Assembly (NCBI RefSeq): GCF_033958435.1
Contig: NC_134137.1
Span: 174,171,501 to 174,235,500 of the forward strand
DNA: 64,000 nt
DNA from: Carettochelys insculpta
Taxonomy: Eukaryota; Chordata; Testudines; Carettochelyidae
Reading direction: 5' to 3'
Shown here: in pieces, positions 47,983 through 58,112 of the stretch
Position numbering within the stretch: position 1 is the stretch's first letter
Layout: the number at the start of each line of letters is the position of its first letter
Made by a program: the position numbers and the translations under genes
Notes under the pieces: generated by a model
Seen by the model: only the letters and a program-made list of their open reading frames with translations
Told to the model about the DNA's origin: nothing
Database searches by the model: none

Positions 47983-48300
47983 ATGCAAATTCCCATGCTT
48001 CTGCATGTTGCCAAAGAACCTATCACCCTCCTAAAACTAACAGATATGGAGAAAGAACACCTACTCCTGCTGTGTGACCAAAAGCCTGGGAAATTGGCTA
48101 AAATGCTGTCTGGTGCCATGACACCAGATTGCTATCTGGTTGCCTGGCATGGCAAGGTGTGCTACTGTGGAAGCTGCAAAAAGTCAGGCCTGCCCAAGAA
48201 CCTCGTTAAAAGAATACAAGAGTGCCTGGATGAGGCCTTTGAGGAGAACTCCAAAAAGGAGACACGCTCCATCCCAAGCAGCATTAACACGCTGTTCTGA
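47983..48300 (+). CDS. BEN-domain-like ORF antisense to the Harbinger SANT intron
   Basis: An uninterrupted 105-codon frame with first ATG at 47983 and further in-frame ATGs, the likeliest domain start being at MEKEHLL (about 48046). The order of features matches the BEN fold of chromatin factors and some DNA-virus proteins as I know it: a helix with KPGKLAKML, then D-x-x-L, a short Gly/Lys loop (GSCKKSGLPKNL), a helix VKRIQECLDEAF and a final Ile-Asn pair (SSINTLF). BEN domains bind DNA or mediate protein contacts. It is the only open, unbroken domain-like frame in the Harbinger element, although its neighbours are full of stops. Whether it belongs to the element, is a terminal exon of a spliced gene, or is a separate capture is unknown. 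The domain call is by eye and moderate. Confidence 0.5.
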   Translation: MQIPMLLHVAKEPITLLKLTDMEKEHLLLLCDQKPGKLAKMLSGAMTPDCYLVAWHGKVCYCGSCKKSGLPKNLVKRIQECLDEAFEENSKKETRSIPSSINTLF

Positions 48301-48396
48301 AGGGCACAGAAGCATAGCTAGCAAACCTGCACCCACACACAACCGTATAGCTATTCACACCCCAACCTGCTTTTAGCATGCAGAATAAATACTTAC

Positions 48397-49000
48397 CCAA
48401 ACCACTTGCTCCAGGGGGGCTCAGGGATCAGCATAGAGGTGAGTGGTGTGGAGGGACCTGGCATGGAGGGGAACGCTGTGGAGGGGACAGATTCCAGGTC
48501 TATGATGAAGTGCTCTGGGATGTCTGGCACAATTTCCTCTGTCCCCTGTTCATTTCCCCCTTCCTCTTCTCCGCTGCCCTCTTACTCTGGGCTGCCCAGC
48601 TTCTCCAGGCTCACCCCGAACTCCATACCAGGGCTTCCACAAGTGTTGTAATTCAGACGGGGCTCTGTGGTGGGGTTGTTCCCCTTGAGCATGTATGTGC
48701 AGCTGTTGATAACAACAGCAGGTTGATGGAGCCACCATGACCACTGGTTGGCTTTCTGGATTTTTTGATAGGCTTGATGGAGTTCTTTCACCTTCAGCTG
48801 GCATTGCATAGAGTCCTGGGAGTAACCTCAGGAGGTCATCTCGCATGACATCTGCTCACAGATTGCTATGTTTCTCTTGGCCACCCCAAGTCTCTTTGCC
48901 ACCGACTGGTCTCCCCAAATGGCAATAAGCTCCAGACTCTCCTGGTGGATTGAAGCTGGGGTCTCTTCAGCGCCTCAGAAGTGGTACTCAGATCACTACC
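48397..49000 (-). pseudogene. Harbinger SANT/Myb-like gene, exon 1
   Basis: Minus-strand translation from about 49000 gives the SANT/trihelix signature: SLELIAIWGDQSVAKRLG, then KRNIAICEQM, then an in-frame stop, then MQCQLKVKELHQAYQKIQKA. Family members have the same W-spaced helices and KVKELRQAYQK motif. After a second stop (TAA near 48580) an acidic linker follows (EGSGEEEGGNEQGTEE, IVPDIPEHFIIDLE), ending at ...PPWSKWFG just before the GTAAGT donor. The frame is otherwise continuous. The protein would bind the element's ends or help import and target the transposase. Confidence 0.75.
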
Positions 49001-49899
49001 CTGAGTGCTCATGAGTGCAGTAGGGGGCTACCGATAACTGCTACCTATGCAGTGTGATGGCTAGCGAAGCACTGCAATGTGATGGGCAAAGGGATTTTTT
49101 CATAATGGGCACCCTTTTTATTTGCAGGGCTGGGCGGCTGAATTCCAATTCAGATTCTAATTCAAATTCAAATTCAATCAAAACTTCGTGGGCTTACTTT
49201 GACCTTCTTCCTGCACACCTGACAGCAGTGCACAACAAAGGTCAACATGTAGCTTTGTGGGATGCATACAGGACTCTTCTGGAGGCTAATAAATTCGAAT
49301 TAAAGCCATGGTGCTTCCACACTAGCATTGATTTGAGATTTTAAATTGGAATTTCATGCTATACCATTCCCATAATATTGATATTTTGTAATTGATATCA
49401 TGTCACAATAAATCAAGATGATAGTATTAACTGTGAAGACAGTCATATTTTAATGTTGAGCTAATGCCTTGAAATTCGATTTTATCTCGTAGTGTAGATG
49501 CAGCCTCAGTCTGCCAGCTTTCTGCATTGCTCTTCACTTCCCCCTAGGGAGAGGGCCATGGTGAACAGCAGGGGGCCAGTAGGGGTGGGAGATGAACTGG
49601 AGGAGGCAGTAGGGTTTTTGGGAAAGTAGGGGGCACCACAGCCCCATTGTCCAGCAGTGGGTTAATGACAGCACTGGGGAAGGCAAGAGCTTCCTTGGCC
49701 TAGTATATCCACTGACCATGGGAAGTTTGTTCATAAAGAGAAGCAGCATAACAAAAGGCTTGTCATTAAATTAAGGATTTTCAGATGAGACTGAACACAC
49801 TACCTGAAAGCATTCCAGTTAAAAGATAGCAAATAAATGATAGAATTAAATTTTCCATTTTCAGAATGGAAAGAGGTAATTAGTGGCCTGACCCCCAAG

Positions 49900-50310
49900 T
49901 GCCTATATGGTGCCAGTCCTATTCAACATCTTCATAAATGATCTGGAAACGGGTAAACAGTGAGGTGGCAAAATTTTCAGATGATATAAAAATTACTCAG
50001 GGTTGTTAAGTCCAAAGCTAACTGCAAAGAGTTGCAAAGGGATCTCAAAAAACTAGTGTGATTTGTCAACAAAATGGTAGATGAAATTCAATGTTTAATG
50101 CAAAGTAATGCACATAGCAAAATGCAATCCTGACTATACACACAAAACAATTGGGTCTAATTTAGTTGTTGCTTGTCAAGAAAGAGATTATGGAGTCATT
50201 TGTTGTACTCTGGAAGGACTATACTTTCAGAATACTGCAAATTTGTAAGACTCCTTCTCATGTTACTTGTGTCATCCTGAAACATGGAACACTCATTCCG
50301 CACCTTCAGA
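49900..50310 (+). mobile_element. CR1 LINE 3' fragment
   Basis: Contains the conserved stretch around FNIFINDLE of the CR1 reverse transcriptase C-terminal region, followed by 'tcagatgatataaaaatta', 'gttaagtccaaagctaactg' and 'aagaaagagattatggagtc', in the CR1 order. The 5' part of the LINE is absent, as usual for CR1. Frames are broken. Confidence 0.85.
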
Positions 50311-50455
50311 AAACTTAAAGAAATTATCTCCAGCCATCAATAGGAGAGACACAATGGAATAATATCATTGTACTTAATGTGCACACCATGCCAGAGAACT
50401 AGATGTAAATAACATTGCTGAAAATTTTATCCAGAAAGCTAGAATAAGACATATA

Positions 50456-51051
50456 GGCTATGTCTAGACTTGCCCCCATCTTTGAAGGAAGCACGGTAAT
50501 CAGGGTGATGGGAGATTACTAATGAAGTGCTGCGAAGCATATGCAGAACTTCCTCAGGAAAATTCTGCCCTGTGGCAACTTCAAAGTGTCGAACTTCAAA
50601 GTGCCAGTATGCTGTGTAGTTGTGGGCACTTCGAAGTGCCTTTACAAAATTTTGAAAAACAAAAGTCCTGTGGCACTTTATAGACTAAGAGATATTTTGG
50701 AGCATAAGCTTTTGTGGGCAAAGACTCGCTTTGTCAGATGCCTTTGCCCATGACAGCTTATGCTCCCAAATATCTGTTAGTCTATAAGGTGCCACAGGAC
50801 TTCTTGTTGTTTTTGAAGATACAGACTAACACGGCTACCCCTCTGATACAAAATTTTGGGGAGTAAAAGCACTTTGAAGTGCCCATGGCTACACACATGC
50901 CAGCACTTCAAAGTCTGACACTTTGAAGTTGCCGTGGGGGAAAATTAGCTTAATGAAGTGCTGTGTATTCACTGCAGCACTTTATTAGTAATCTCCTGTG
51001 GCTCTGATTAACATGCCCCATTTCAAGTTGGGGACAAGTGTGGACCCAGCC
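50456..51051. mobile_element. MITE family F with nested family X retroposon
   Basis: Ends GGCTATGTCTAGACTTGCC and, in reverse complement, GGCTGGGTCCACACTTGTCC. Flanks ATA/ATA (50453-50455, 51052-51054). The arms are rich in CACTTCAAAGT(G) modules and fold back. A 193-bp retroposon sits in the middle (50655-50847). Confidence 0.8.
50655..50847 (-). mobile_element. foldback retroposon family X, copy 2
   Basis: Flanked by a perfect 11-12-bp duplication, (T)ACAAAATTTTG (50643-50654 and 50847-50858). Carries 'agtcctgtggcacttta' and, in reverse complement near 50800, the same phrase, so the element folds back around GCTTTTGTGGGCAAAGACTC. It ends 'gatacagactaacacggc' before 'tacccctctgat'. Same family as 7675-7885. 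Confidence 0.7.
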
Positions 51052-51459
51052 ATAACGTCTTTAAACTGGGATATTAGTGAAGTGAGCTTATAAGTGATTG
51101 CAATGATTTTAGTATATTTATGAATGATGCTGTAATGATGTAGTTCATTACTATTTTAATAGTGATTAAATTCTTAAGGTACCAATAATAGACAGATACT
51201 TCAGTAACTAGAATATGAAAGAAGCCTATAAATATGCTGAAAATAGCCTCACCCTCCAAAATGGGCAGAGTTCTCCCTCTCTTCCCAAAATACACAAACT
51301 TCTTCAAAAGCACCCACTGACAAAAATGAAAGTCAGTATCTAAGACTGGACCAACATCTGTTGGGGAAAGTTATATTCTTTTGAGCTCTTCTTCAGCGCT
51401 GTGGAAGGAAGCAGTGTGTCTGAGCAAAATACAAGTTGGGACAAAGAGTTACACATAAA

Positions 51460-52141
51460 GGCTACGTCTACACGTGAAGCCAACATCGAAATAGCTTATT
51501 TCAATGAATAACGTCTACACGTCCTCCAGGGCTGGCAACATCGACGTTCAACTTCGATGTTGCGCAGCACCACATCGAAATAGGCGCTGCGAGGGTACGT
51601 TTACACGCCAAAGTAGCACACATCGAAATAAGGGTGCCAGGCACAGCTGCAGACAGGGTCACAGGGCGGACTCAACAGCAAGCCGCTCCCTTAAAGGGCC
51701 CCTCCCAGACACAGTTGCACTAAACAACACAAGATACACAGAGCTGACAACTGGTTGCAGACCCTGTGCCTGCAGCATGGATCCCCAGCTGCCGCAGAAG
51801 CAGCCAGAAGCCCTGGGCTAAGGACTGCTGCCCACGGTGACCATAGAGCCCCGCAGGGGCTGGAAAGAGAGTATCTCTCAACCCCCCAGCTGATGGCCGC
51901 CATGGAGGACCCAGAAATTTCGACGTTGCGGGACGCGGATCGTCTACACGGTCCCTACTTCGACGTTGAAAGTCGAAGTAGGGCGCTATTCCGATACCCT
52001 CATGAGGTTAGCGACTTCGACGTCTCACCGCCTAACGTCGACGTTAACTTCGAAATAGCGCCCGACGCATGTAGCCGCGACGGGCGCTATTTCGAAGTTA
52101 GTGCCGCTACTTCGAAGTAGCGTGCACTTGTAGACACAGCT
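51460..52141 (+). mobile_element. MITE family A, copy 5
   Basis: A complete 682-bp copy. Flanks AAA/AAA (51457-51459, 52142-52144). Start GGCTACGTCTACACGTG, end TGTAGACACAGCT. The internal frame is open to 52120 but its first ATG is changed to CTG in this copy. Confidence 0.8.
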
Positions 52142-52144
52142 AAA

Positions 52145-53040
52145 GGGTGACATCCTGTGGAAGGTCATTTGAGATCTAACGGGCAATAAGGATTAGATTG
52201 GTTTCAGAGGGATTGCTGTGTTTGTCTGTTTCAGCAAATATAAGAAGGAGCCTGGTGGCAAAAGGATTTAAGTGGACTATTAAGGGTTAGCAGGCAGGTG
52301 TGTGTTACAGATTATTGTGACCAGAAATTGGTTCAATAAAAATCATGCATAGGCCATTTAACCCTTTTTTGTTGAGGAAGTATTCATAGACTGCAACTTG
52401 ATTCTACAAATCTATAAATCACTATTCAATGTACAGTTTGGATGAACTGTCTCCAGCCTATGTGTACAAGATGCTCAATCTGATTATTTGTGGTGTGTGA
52501 TAGGTCACCTGGCTACATATTTGCCTCTTGGTTGGATGACTGCCGTTTTAAACAGAATAATGAATTACAGATACCTTTCCTCAAGCACAAACATCCTTGT
52601 TTATATGCAAATATGGGTATGTGTACAGAGAACAGCTATTCCTCAAATATTTACATGAACCAAAACCTGTTCACCTGAATATTTGTGAACAACAAATAAG
52701 GACTACATGGGCACAGTAGCAATTCAGAATACAAGCAGACATTTACAAACATTGGCAATACTTGAACAGCTTTAGTACCCATGCTTTGTCACTGCTGTAC
52801 ATTTCATGATCCAGTAGCTTGGTATACTGACCCTTGAAGAGCAGTTCAGCTTTACTGAGTTCCTAGTTTCAGACAGCACCAGAAACTGCTGGGAATTGTA
52901 GTCTAGGAAACTTTGGGGAACTGAAGATTACCCTGCCATTGAAGAGTGGCAAAGGTATCCAGGATATTAAAAACAGTTACTAACTCTCATGGGCCCTGGA
53001 AGGTTATAATTGGTAGAGATTGGCGACAGTTTTCCTTGTT
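52145..53040. other. no feature recognised; short MITE-like string at 52890
   Basis: 'gctgggaattgtagtctagg' near 52888 resembles the subterminal end of a common hAT-like MITE. Otherwise nothing is recognisable, and no gag-like frame precedes the Gmr1-like pol remnant. Confidence 0.35.
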
Positions 53041-53069
53041 GCTCCTTCCACCGACTGGACCCTCTACTC

Positions 53070-53520
53070 CAGAGGAACCAGCACCCCAGACATTAGAGGA
53101 GCTATTCGCCATATAAACTCAGACCTATGGGGAAGGACCTGCTTCCCTGGAGAAGGAGGGGAAATCCCACCAGCAGCGCTGGAAAGTGGGTAAAGCATAG
53201 CTCCAAACTTGGCTAGTGGTAGAAATTGAGCCAGAGGAGGAGTCATCTCAGCAAGGAGATGATGCCCCCTCGGTAGAAGGAGATACTCCTTCTGACCTGG
53301 GGCAACCTTCACATGAGGTGGATATAGAACACTTAACCAGCTCATACGACTTTGTCAGAGGATAAAAAGATGATGAAACCCTGAGAGAAGCATATTCCTA
53401 GGTCTCAGTCATCAATGGGATAGTTACCCAGGAAGCTCCAGCTGCCCAGTTCCCCCACTTTGAGCTCAGAAAAGACCTGCTCTATTAAGCCAATAAGAAC
53501 CCAAACACAGGAAAAATCAG
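53070..53520 (+). pseudogene. Gmr1-like element, region upstream of integrase
   Basis: Several stop-separated pieces in a consistent frame read as an acidic linker (EIEPEEESSQQGDDAPS, EGDTPSDLGQPSHEVD) and then the short segment that usually precedes the integrase zinc finger (FELRKDLLY...). No gag or protease motif is visible, so the 5' part of the element is missing. Confidence 0.5.
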
Positions 53521-54600
53521 CTGTCAACTCCTGGTGCCATGGAAGGCCAGAAGAGTGGTTCTGCAGCTGGCCCAGTCAATCCTGTCTGCTGGCCATCTGG
53601 GACAGGAGAAAACCCTACACTGCTTGTTGGCTTGTTTTTTCTGGCCTGGTATCTGCAAAGAGCCTGCTGATTTCTGTGCATTATGCCCAGACCATCAACT
53701 AGTAACCTCAAAGGGTTCAAGGCAGGCTCCCCTGGTATCCTTGCCTCTTGTAGGTACAACCTTCAAGAGGATAGGGGTTGATATTGTGGGCCTCCTAGAG
53801 AAAGGTGCCTGGGGCCACCAGCACATACTAGTCATTGTAGATTATGCTACACATGACCCAGAAGCCATCCCCCTGCGCTCAATAGGGGCACAAACGGTGG
53901 CCACTGAGCTGGTATGCCTTTTTCCAGATGGGCCTCTATAGAGAAATCCTGACAGACCAGGAACAAATTTTATGTTGTGTCTGGTGAAAGTGGTCTGGAC
54001 TCTCCTTAAAGTAAAGCCTCTTCCAACCTCCATGTACCATCCGCAAACAGATGGCCTGGTGGAGAGGTTCAATTGAACTCTAAAGAATATGTTAAACAAA
54101 TTTGTGCATACAGACCCTCACAATTGGGACCAACTGCTGCCTTACCTGATGTTTGCAGTGCAGGACGTACCCCAGGCCCTGACAGGCTTTTAGCCCTTCA
54201 AGCTGTTCTATGGCTGACGATCCTGAGGGATACTGGGCCTGCTTAATGAGACCTGGGCAGAGAAAACCTCCCTGTCCCAAAATGTAATCCATTGTGTAAT
54301 ATAGATGTGCAAGTAACTGAGCCAGGTGGCCAGGTTTGCCTGAGAAAACTTACAGAAGGCCCAGCAAACTCAGGACCATCATTATATTAAAGGAACCTGG
54401 GATAGGGTCCACCAACCAGGAGATCAAGTCTTGCTGCTTACCCAGCTTTGAGAGTAAGCTTTTGGCCAAATGGCAGGGCCCTTATGAAGTTACACGACAG
54501 GTGGGAGAGGTGGACTATAAAATTCATTGTCCTGATAAAAAAAAAAAGAGACAAACAATTTTTTCATGTTAATCTACTAAAACTCTGGAAAGCACAAGAG
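53520..54600 (+). pseudogene. Ty3/gypsy (Gmr1-like) integrase pseudogene
   Basis: An H2C2-type zinc finger is visible (AGHLGQEKTLHCLLA... then FCALC). The core follows: GVDIVGLLEKG with the first catalytic Asp, a LTD block with the second, and YHPQTDGLVERFN with the catalytic Glu. After further stops the frame shows a GPY/F-type motif (KWQGPYEVTRQVG) and HVNLLKLWK, the usual C-terminal module of gypsy integrases. Integrase joins the cDNA to host DNA. Frameshifts near 53940 and 54440 and many stops make it a relic. Confidence 0.8.
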
Positions 54601-54879
54601 GCCCTGTTCATAGACCACCCCCCCCGGAAGAACCAGAGGACTTAGCCCCAGAGGTGCAACCCCCAGCAGGTCCAGCGGACATACCAATCACTGACGGTTT
54701 ACTTCCACGTTTGCAGTGGCAAGCCAGGAACCAATGGAATATTTTAACAATCTCTTTTACTCATGACCAGGCCAAACTCTCCTGGTGACACACTAGAGCT
54801 GAACCTCCCTGACAGCTAAGCCCCAACACAAGACGTACAGAGTGCCCAAAAACTCAGGGGTGCCGTAGACCAAGAGGTT

Positions 54880-56070
54880 TGTGCCATGTTAACTTGCGGG
54901 CTATTGAAGGGTCCCAGAGCCTGTGGTCAGTCTGGTAGTCCTGGTCCCTAAACCCGATGGCCCCCTCCATTCCTGTGTGGATTTCAGAGCACTGAATGCC
55001 ACCTGACAGTTTGATTCTCATCCCATGCCCCAGGTGACTGAGCTCCTGGACCGGCTGGGGAAAGTGTGCTACATCACCACGTTGGACCTAACTAAAAGCT
55101 ACTGACGGATACCACCCTGAAGAACTCCTGGGAGAAAACAGCATTCACCACCTCTCTAGGACTCTTCCCATTTGTAACCATGCTCCTTGGGCTCCATGGA
55201 GCACCCACCACCTTCTAGCACCTAATGGACTAGATGCTGTGACATTATAGCCAATTCTCAGCGACGTATTTAGAAGACGTAAATATCTGCAGTGAGTACT
55301 AGGAATCACATCTGACCCATGTTGCATCAGTCCCGCAAGCTCTGAGTGCAGCAGGGCCCACAGTGAACCCTAAGAAATGCAAAGTGGGGATGCAAGAGAC
55401 CAGATATTTGGGATATCTGGTAGGGAACGGAAAGATACAACCCCTACAAGATAAAACCGAACCCCTGCACAGAACCCCAACACTAACAACAAATAAGCAA
55501 GCCTGGGCCTTGTTGGGGCTGGCCAGTTACTATTGCCCTTTCATTTACAACTTTGCAACTCTGACAGCCCCATTGTTGGACCTCACCAAAGCCTCGGCCC
55601 TAAATGTGGTAGTTTGGACACTGTTGCCAAGAAGCATTCCAAACTACAAAAGACATCTTGGGGAGCCGACTGGCACTTCACTACCCTAATTTTTCTTTGC
55701 CAGTTATTTACTTATGCATGTGTCCATGGTAGGCTTAGGGGATGTATTCTCCCAGAACTTCCAGGGGTAGAGCACCACATCCTCTATTTGAACAAGAAAT
55801 TATACCCACAGGAGACCCATTACTCCACCATAGAAAAAGAATGTTTAGCCATCCTCTGGGCAGTTGTAGCCCTATGTTACTACCTAGTAGGAGCCCCATT
55901 CCAGTTCATTACAGATCATGCAACTTTGGAATGGATGCATAAAATGAAGGATACAAATACCCGGATCATGTGATGGTGCCTAGCACTGCAGCCTTATGCA
56001 TTGACAGTTGGACATTGCCCAGGATCCCAACATGGCATTGCAGATTTTTTTCTCCTGGGCAAGTGCAACT
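54880..56070 (+). pseudogene. Ty3/gypsy (Gmr1-like) reverse transcriptase / RNase H pseudogene
   Basis: Reading across frames: VVLVPKPDG-like start (near 54935), ELLDRLGK and TTLDLTK (about 55040-55095), LGLHGAPTTF-like block (55186), then YLED at about 55266 where the family has YLDD/YIDD, so a catalytic Asp is replaced. Next come NPKKCKVGMQETRYLGYLVG (55366) and ALLGLASYYCPFIYNFATL (thumb). The RNase H region gives YSTIEKECLAILWAV and ITDHATLEWMHKMKDTNTR (55815-55965). It lies downstream of the integrase, the reverse of the usual Ty3/gypsy order. Frameshifts at about 55200-55360 and 55690 and several stops are present. Confidence 0.82.
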
Positions 56071-56144
56071 GTTGATTTTGGGGAAGCCTCCAACCAAAAC
56101 TTTTCTTGCGGGGGGTGGGGGGGGAAGGGGTTGGGGAGGAGGAG

Positions 56145-56476
56145 TGTGATGGGGTGGACTAAGCCCCGATGCCCTCTATAGGAGACCAGAAACCTTGTCA
56201 CACCCCAATCCCAGAGAGAGAATCAGACAAGAGGTCCTCAAGGGAGGATAGAGTGGCTGTCTCTGCTACAGCCAATCAGGGCTCAGCAGGTAAATATAAA
56301 AGAAGGGCCTGGCAGTTCTTCAGAGGAGCTCGACCCAGGAAGGTTTCTAGGAGACATTCAGAAAACCAAATAAAGAAATTTGGAGTGAGAGAAGTTTTTG
56401 GGAAACTGACACCAACAGATTGTAGAGAACCAGTGAACCCAGAAATTTGCTTTGTTCTGGCTTTTGTTTTGTTCGC
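56145..56476 (+). mobile_element. candidate 3' LTR of the Gmr1-like element
   Basis: Starts TGTGATGGGGTGGACT directly after the RNase H remnant and a G-rich tract (56108-56144) that could be the polypurine tract. A promoter-like 'aaatataaaagaaggg' lies at 56293. The opening TGTGATGG is the same as in the solo LTR at 57339. The 3' end is not visible; a family E MITE begins at 56480. Confidence 0.5.
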
Positions 56477-56479
56477 AAA

Positions 56480-56777
56480 GGGTATGTCTTCACTACCTGG
56501 AAAAAACTAAACTCTTGCGGTCAATTTTCTGGAGTCTGAGTTAGTGCTCCTGGAATGGATGTGCTAAATTGAAGTCAAAGGGTGCCCTTGTCAGCAGCAG
56601 AACTCCTGCCCATCTCTAGGAGCAAGGGAAGTTGATGGGAGCATTTGCTCCCATGGACCTGCTGTCATAGAGCTGGAGCAGAAGCTCAAATTATGGTACG
56701 TTGATTCCAGCTACATAATTAATGTAGCTGGAGTTGCATATGTTAATTCGACCTTCCCCTTTCATGTAGACCTGGCC
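56480..56777. mobile_element. MITE family E, copy 3
   Basis: Ends GGGTATGTCTTCACTACC and, in reverse complement, GGCCAGGTCTACATGAAAGG. The flanks AAA/TTA do not match, so the target duplication is lost or the boundary is off. The interior matches 41095-41406 ('gctaaattgaagtcaaagg', 'tttgctcccatggacctgc'). Confidence 0.65.
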
Positions 56778-57338
56778 TTAGATTTTGCCACCAGACTTCA
56801 GTTGAAACAATGAGAGGTGCAGAATTTGCCCTCAGGCTGTGTGAGCTGGTCGGAATAGATAGGTTGATATGAATGTGGTACTCTAAAGTGGAGCAGTATA
56901 GTTTGACTGGAGAGTAAAAAACCGACCTGCCATACTACTGTACAAATGCTTCTCAGTCACAAAGGAAATGCTGGGAAATGGGAAAAGAGTATCCTGAAAA
57001 GTGCTGAAAGAAATGATCCAGCATGAGGAAGCAGAGAGGATAGGAGGTTAGGTTCCTTTTTTCTTTTTAGAGCTCTGTGCAAAAGTCACCAGAAGAGTGC
57101 AGATAGGAGCTCCTCTTTCTCCCCACTGTATCAATAGGGGAGTTTGCTACACTTTCTTTGTACAACTTTTGTCCTTTTTGCTCCATCACTTTTTCACTCC
57201 TTTCCTGTAAAGTTGTGGCCACTGAGACTTTTAAAATGAACTCTGGAAGGCCTTGCTTTGTAGAGAAATACTGTTTTGCATTACATTATGCATCTTTGTC
57301 TCCAAACACTCACTACAAATTTTTGAAGGGCATAAACG
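56778..57338. other. no feature recognised
   Basis: No supported gene or nameable repeat; short frames only. Confidence 0.35.
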
Positions 57339-57766
57339 TGTGATGGAGTGGGCAGAGTGCATGTGAGGCTCAGTTTGGATGTATGTGAGATAGGCAGAGC
57401 AGCTCACAGTGGCTAAGGATGACCCCTGGGGCTGTAACTTAAGCTGGCAGGTAACACCTCTGACCTGAACAAAGAGCAGGGAGGAGCCGAGGTGGGTTTG
57501 AATTGGAGGTGGCAGTTAGAAGCTGGGTGGAGAGAGAGTTGGAAGGCAGCCAGCCTGGCTAGGGGGGAAGCTACACCCCAGAGGGGCACCCCTCGGGCTC
57601 CTCTCCCCTGATGGGTTGGAGTGACTGTCTCTGATGGCTGCACTGACTCTTCTGTAAGACGCTGTGCCTCTGTCAACTAATAAACTTGTTGTTCTACCTG
57701 CTGAGTGAGAGTCACTCCTGTCTGCAGACAGGGCACAGTGCTTGGGGACTCCTGAGCCCCATCACA
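57339..57766 (+). mobile_element. solo LTR, 428 bp
   Basis: Begins TGTGATGG and ends CCATCACA, a perfect 8-bp inverted repeat with the canonical TG...CA boundary. It contains an AATAAA signal at 57679-57684 followed by a T/G-rich stretch. No internal coding sequence is attached on either side. A clean target duplication is not visible (AAACG versus ACATC). Confidence 0.7.
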
Positions 57767-57788
57767 ACATCACACTAAGAAAATTGTT

Positions 57789-57990
57789 GAATACAGTCCA
57801 GAGATGTGTAATTGGAACTAATAGTGGGAAGCAAACATTGTGCTTGCTGAAGGTCAGACTGAAAGACGGTGACCGCCAAGGAAAATGGTAGAATCCCTAT
57901 TTCTTGAGACATTTAAAACTAGTCTGAGTGAACCTCTTGACACTAACAACTTAGCAAGGTTAGAGCCCATTCCAGCAAACTAGTGAGTCT
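57789..57990 (+). mobile_element. CR1 LINE 3'-end fragment
   Basis: The run 'gccaaggaaaatggtagaat' (57876), followed by 'cccta' and 'tttcttgagacatttaaaac' (57900), matches the well-known CR1 tail phrase found just before the 3' UTR. Only about 200 bp survive. Confidence 0.6.
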
Positions 57991-58076
57991 TATCAACTCT
58001 CACTGGCAGTAATGGGAGGTAAGATACATAGCTTCCCCCTAATCTCTTCCCTGTGTCATTTTTATAATCCCCCCAC

Positions 58077-58112
58077 AAAACAAAACAAAACAAAACAAAA
58101 CAAAACAAAACA
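58077..58112. repeat. (CAAAA)n simple repeat
   Basis: About seven tandem CAAAA units. Confidence 0.95.

Larger units (their letters stand above)
47111..48396 (-). other. intron of the Harbinger SANT/Myb-like gene
   Basis: Bounded by a perfect GTAAGT donor (48391-48396 on the minus strand) right after the acidic segment, and a polypyrimidine-CAG acceptor at 47111. It contains the four-unit minisatellite (47585-47890) and the antisense BEN-like frame (47983-48300). Splicing is inferred, not shown. Confidence 0.6.
44770..49505. mobile_element. decayed autonomous-type PIF/Harbinger element
   Basis: Holds the two hallmark Harbinger genes in convergent orientation: transposase (plus, 45082-46289) and SANT/Myb-like gene (minus, 46620-49000). 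The right terminus reads, in reverse complement, GGCTGCATCTACACTACGAG and ends at 49505; this matches the MITE termini across the window. I could not find the matching left terminus, so the left edge (about 44770, near 'cttgaaattcgacc') is a guess and may be truncated. Additional contents are an 88-bp minisatellite and an antisense BEN-like frame inside the SANT gene's intron. Confidence 0.7.

Noticed and set aside
47459..48119. Minus-strand frames of 102-146 codons
   Set aside because: They lie over the 88-bp minisatellite and opposite the BEN-like frame; no domain and repetitive translation.
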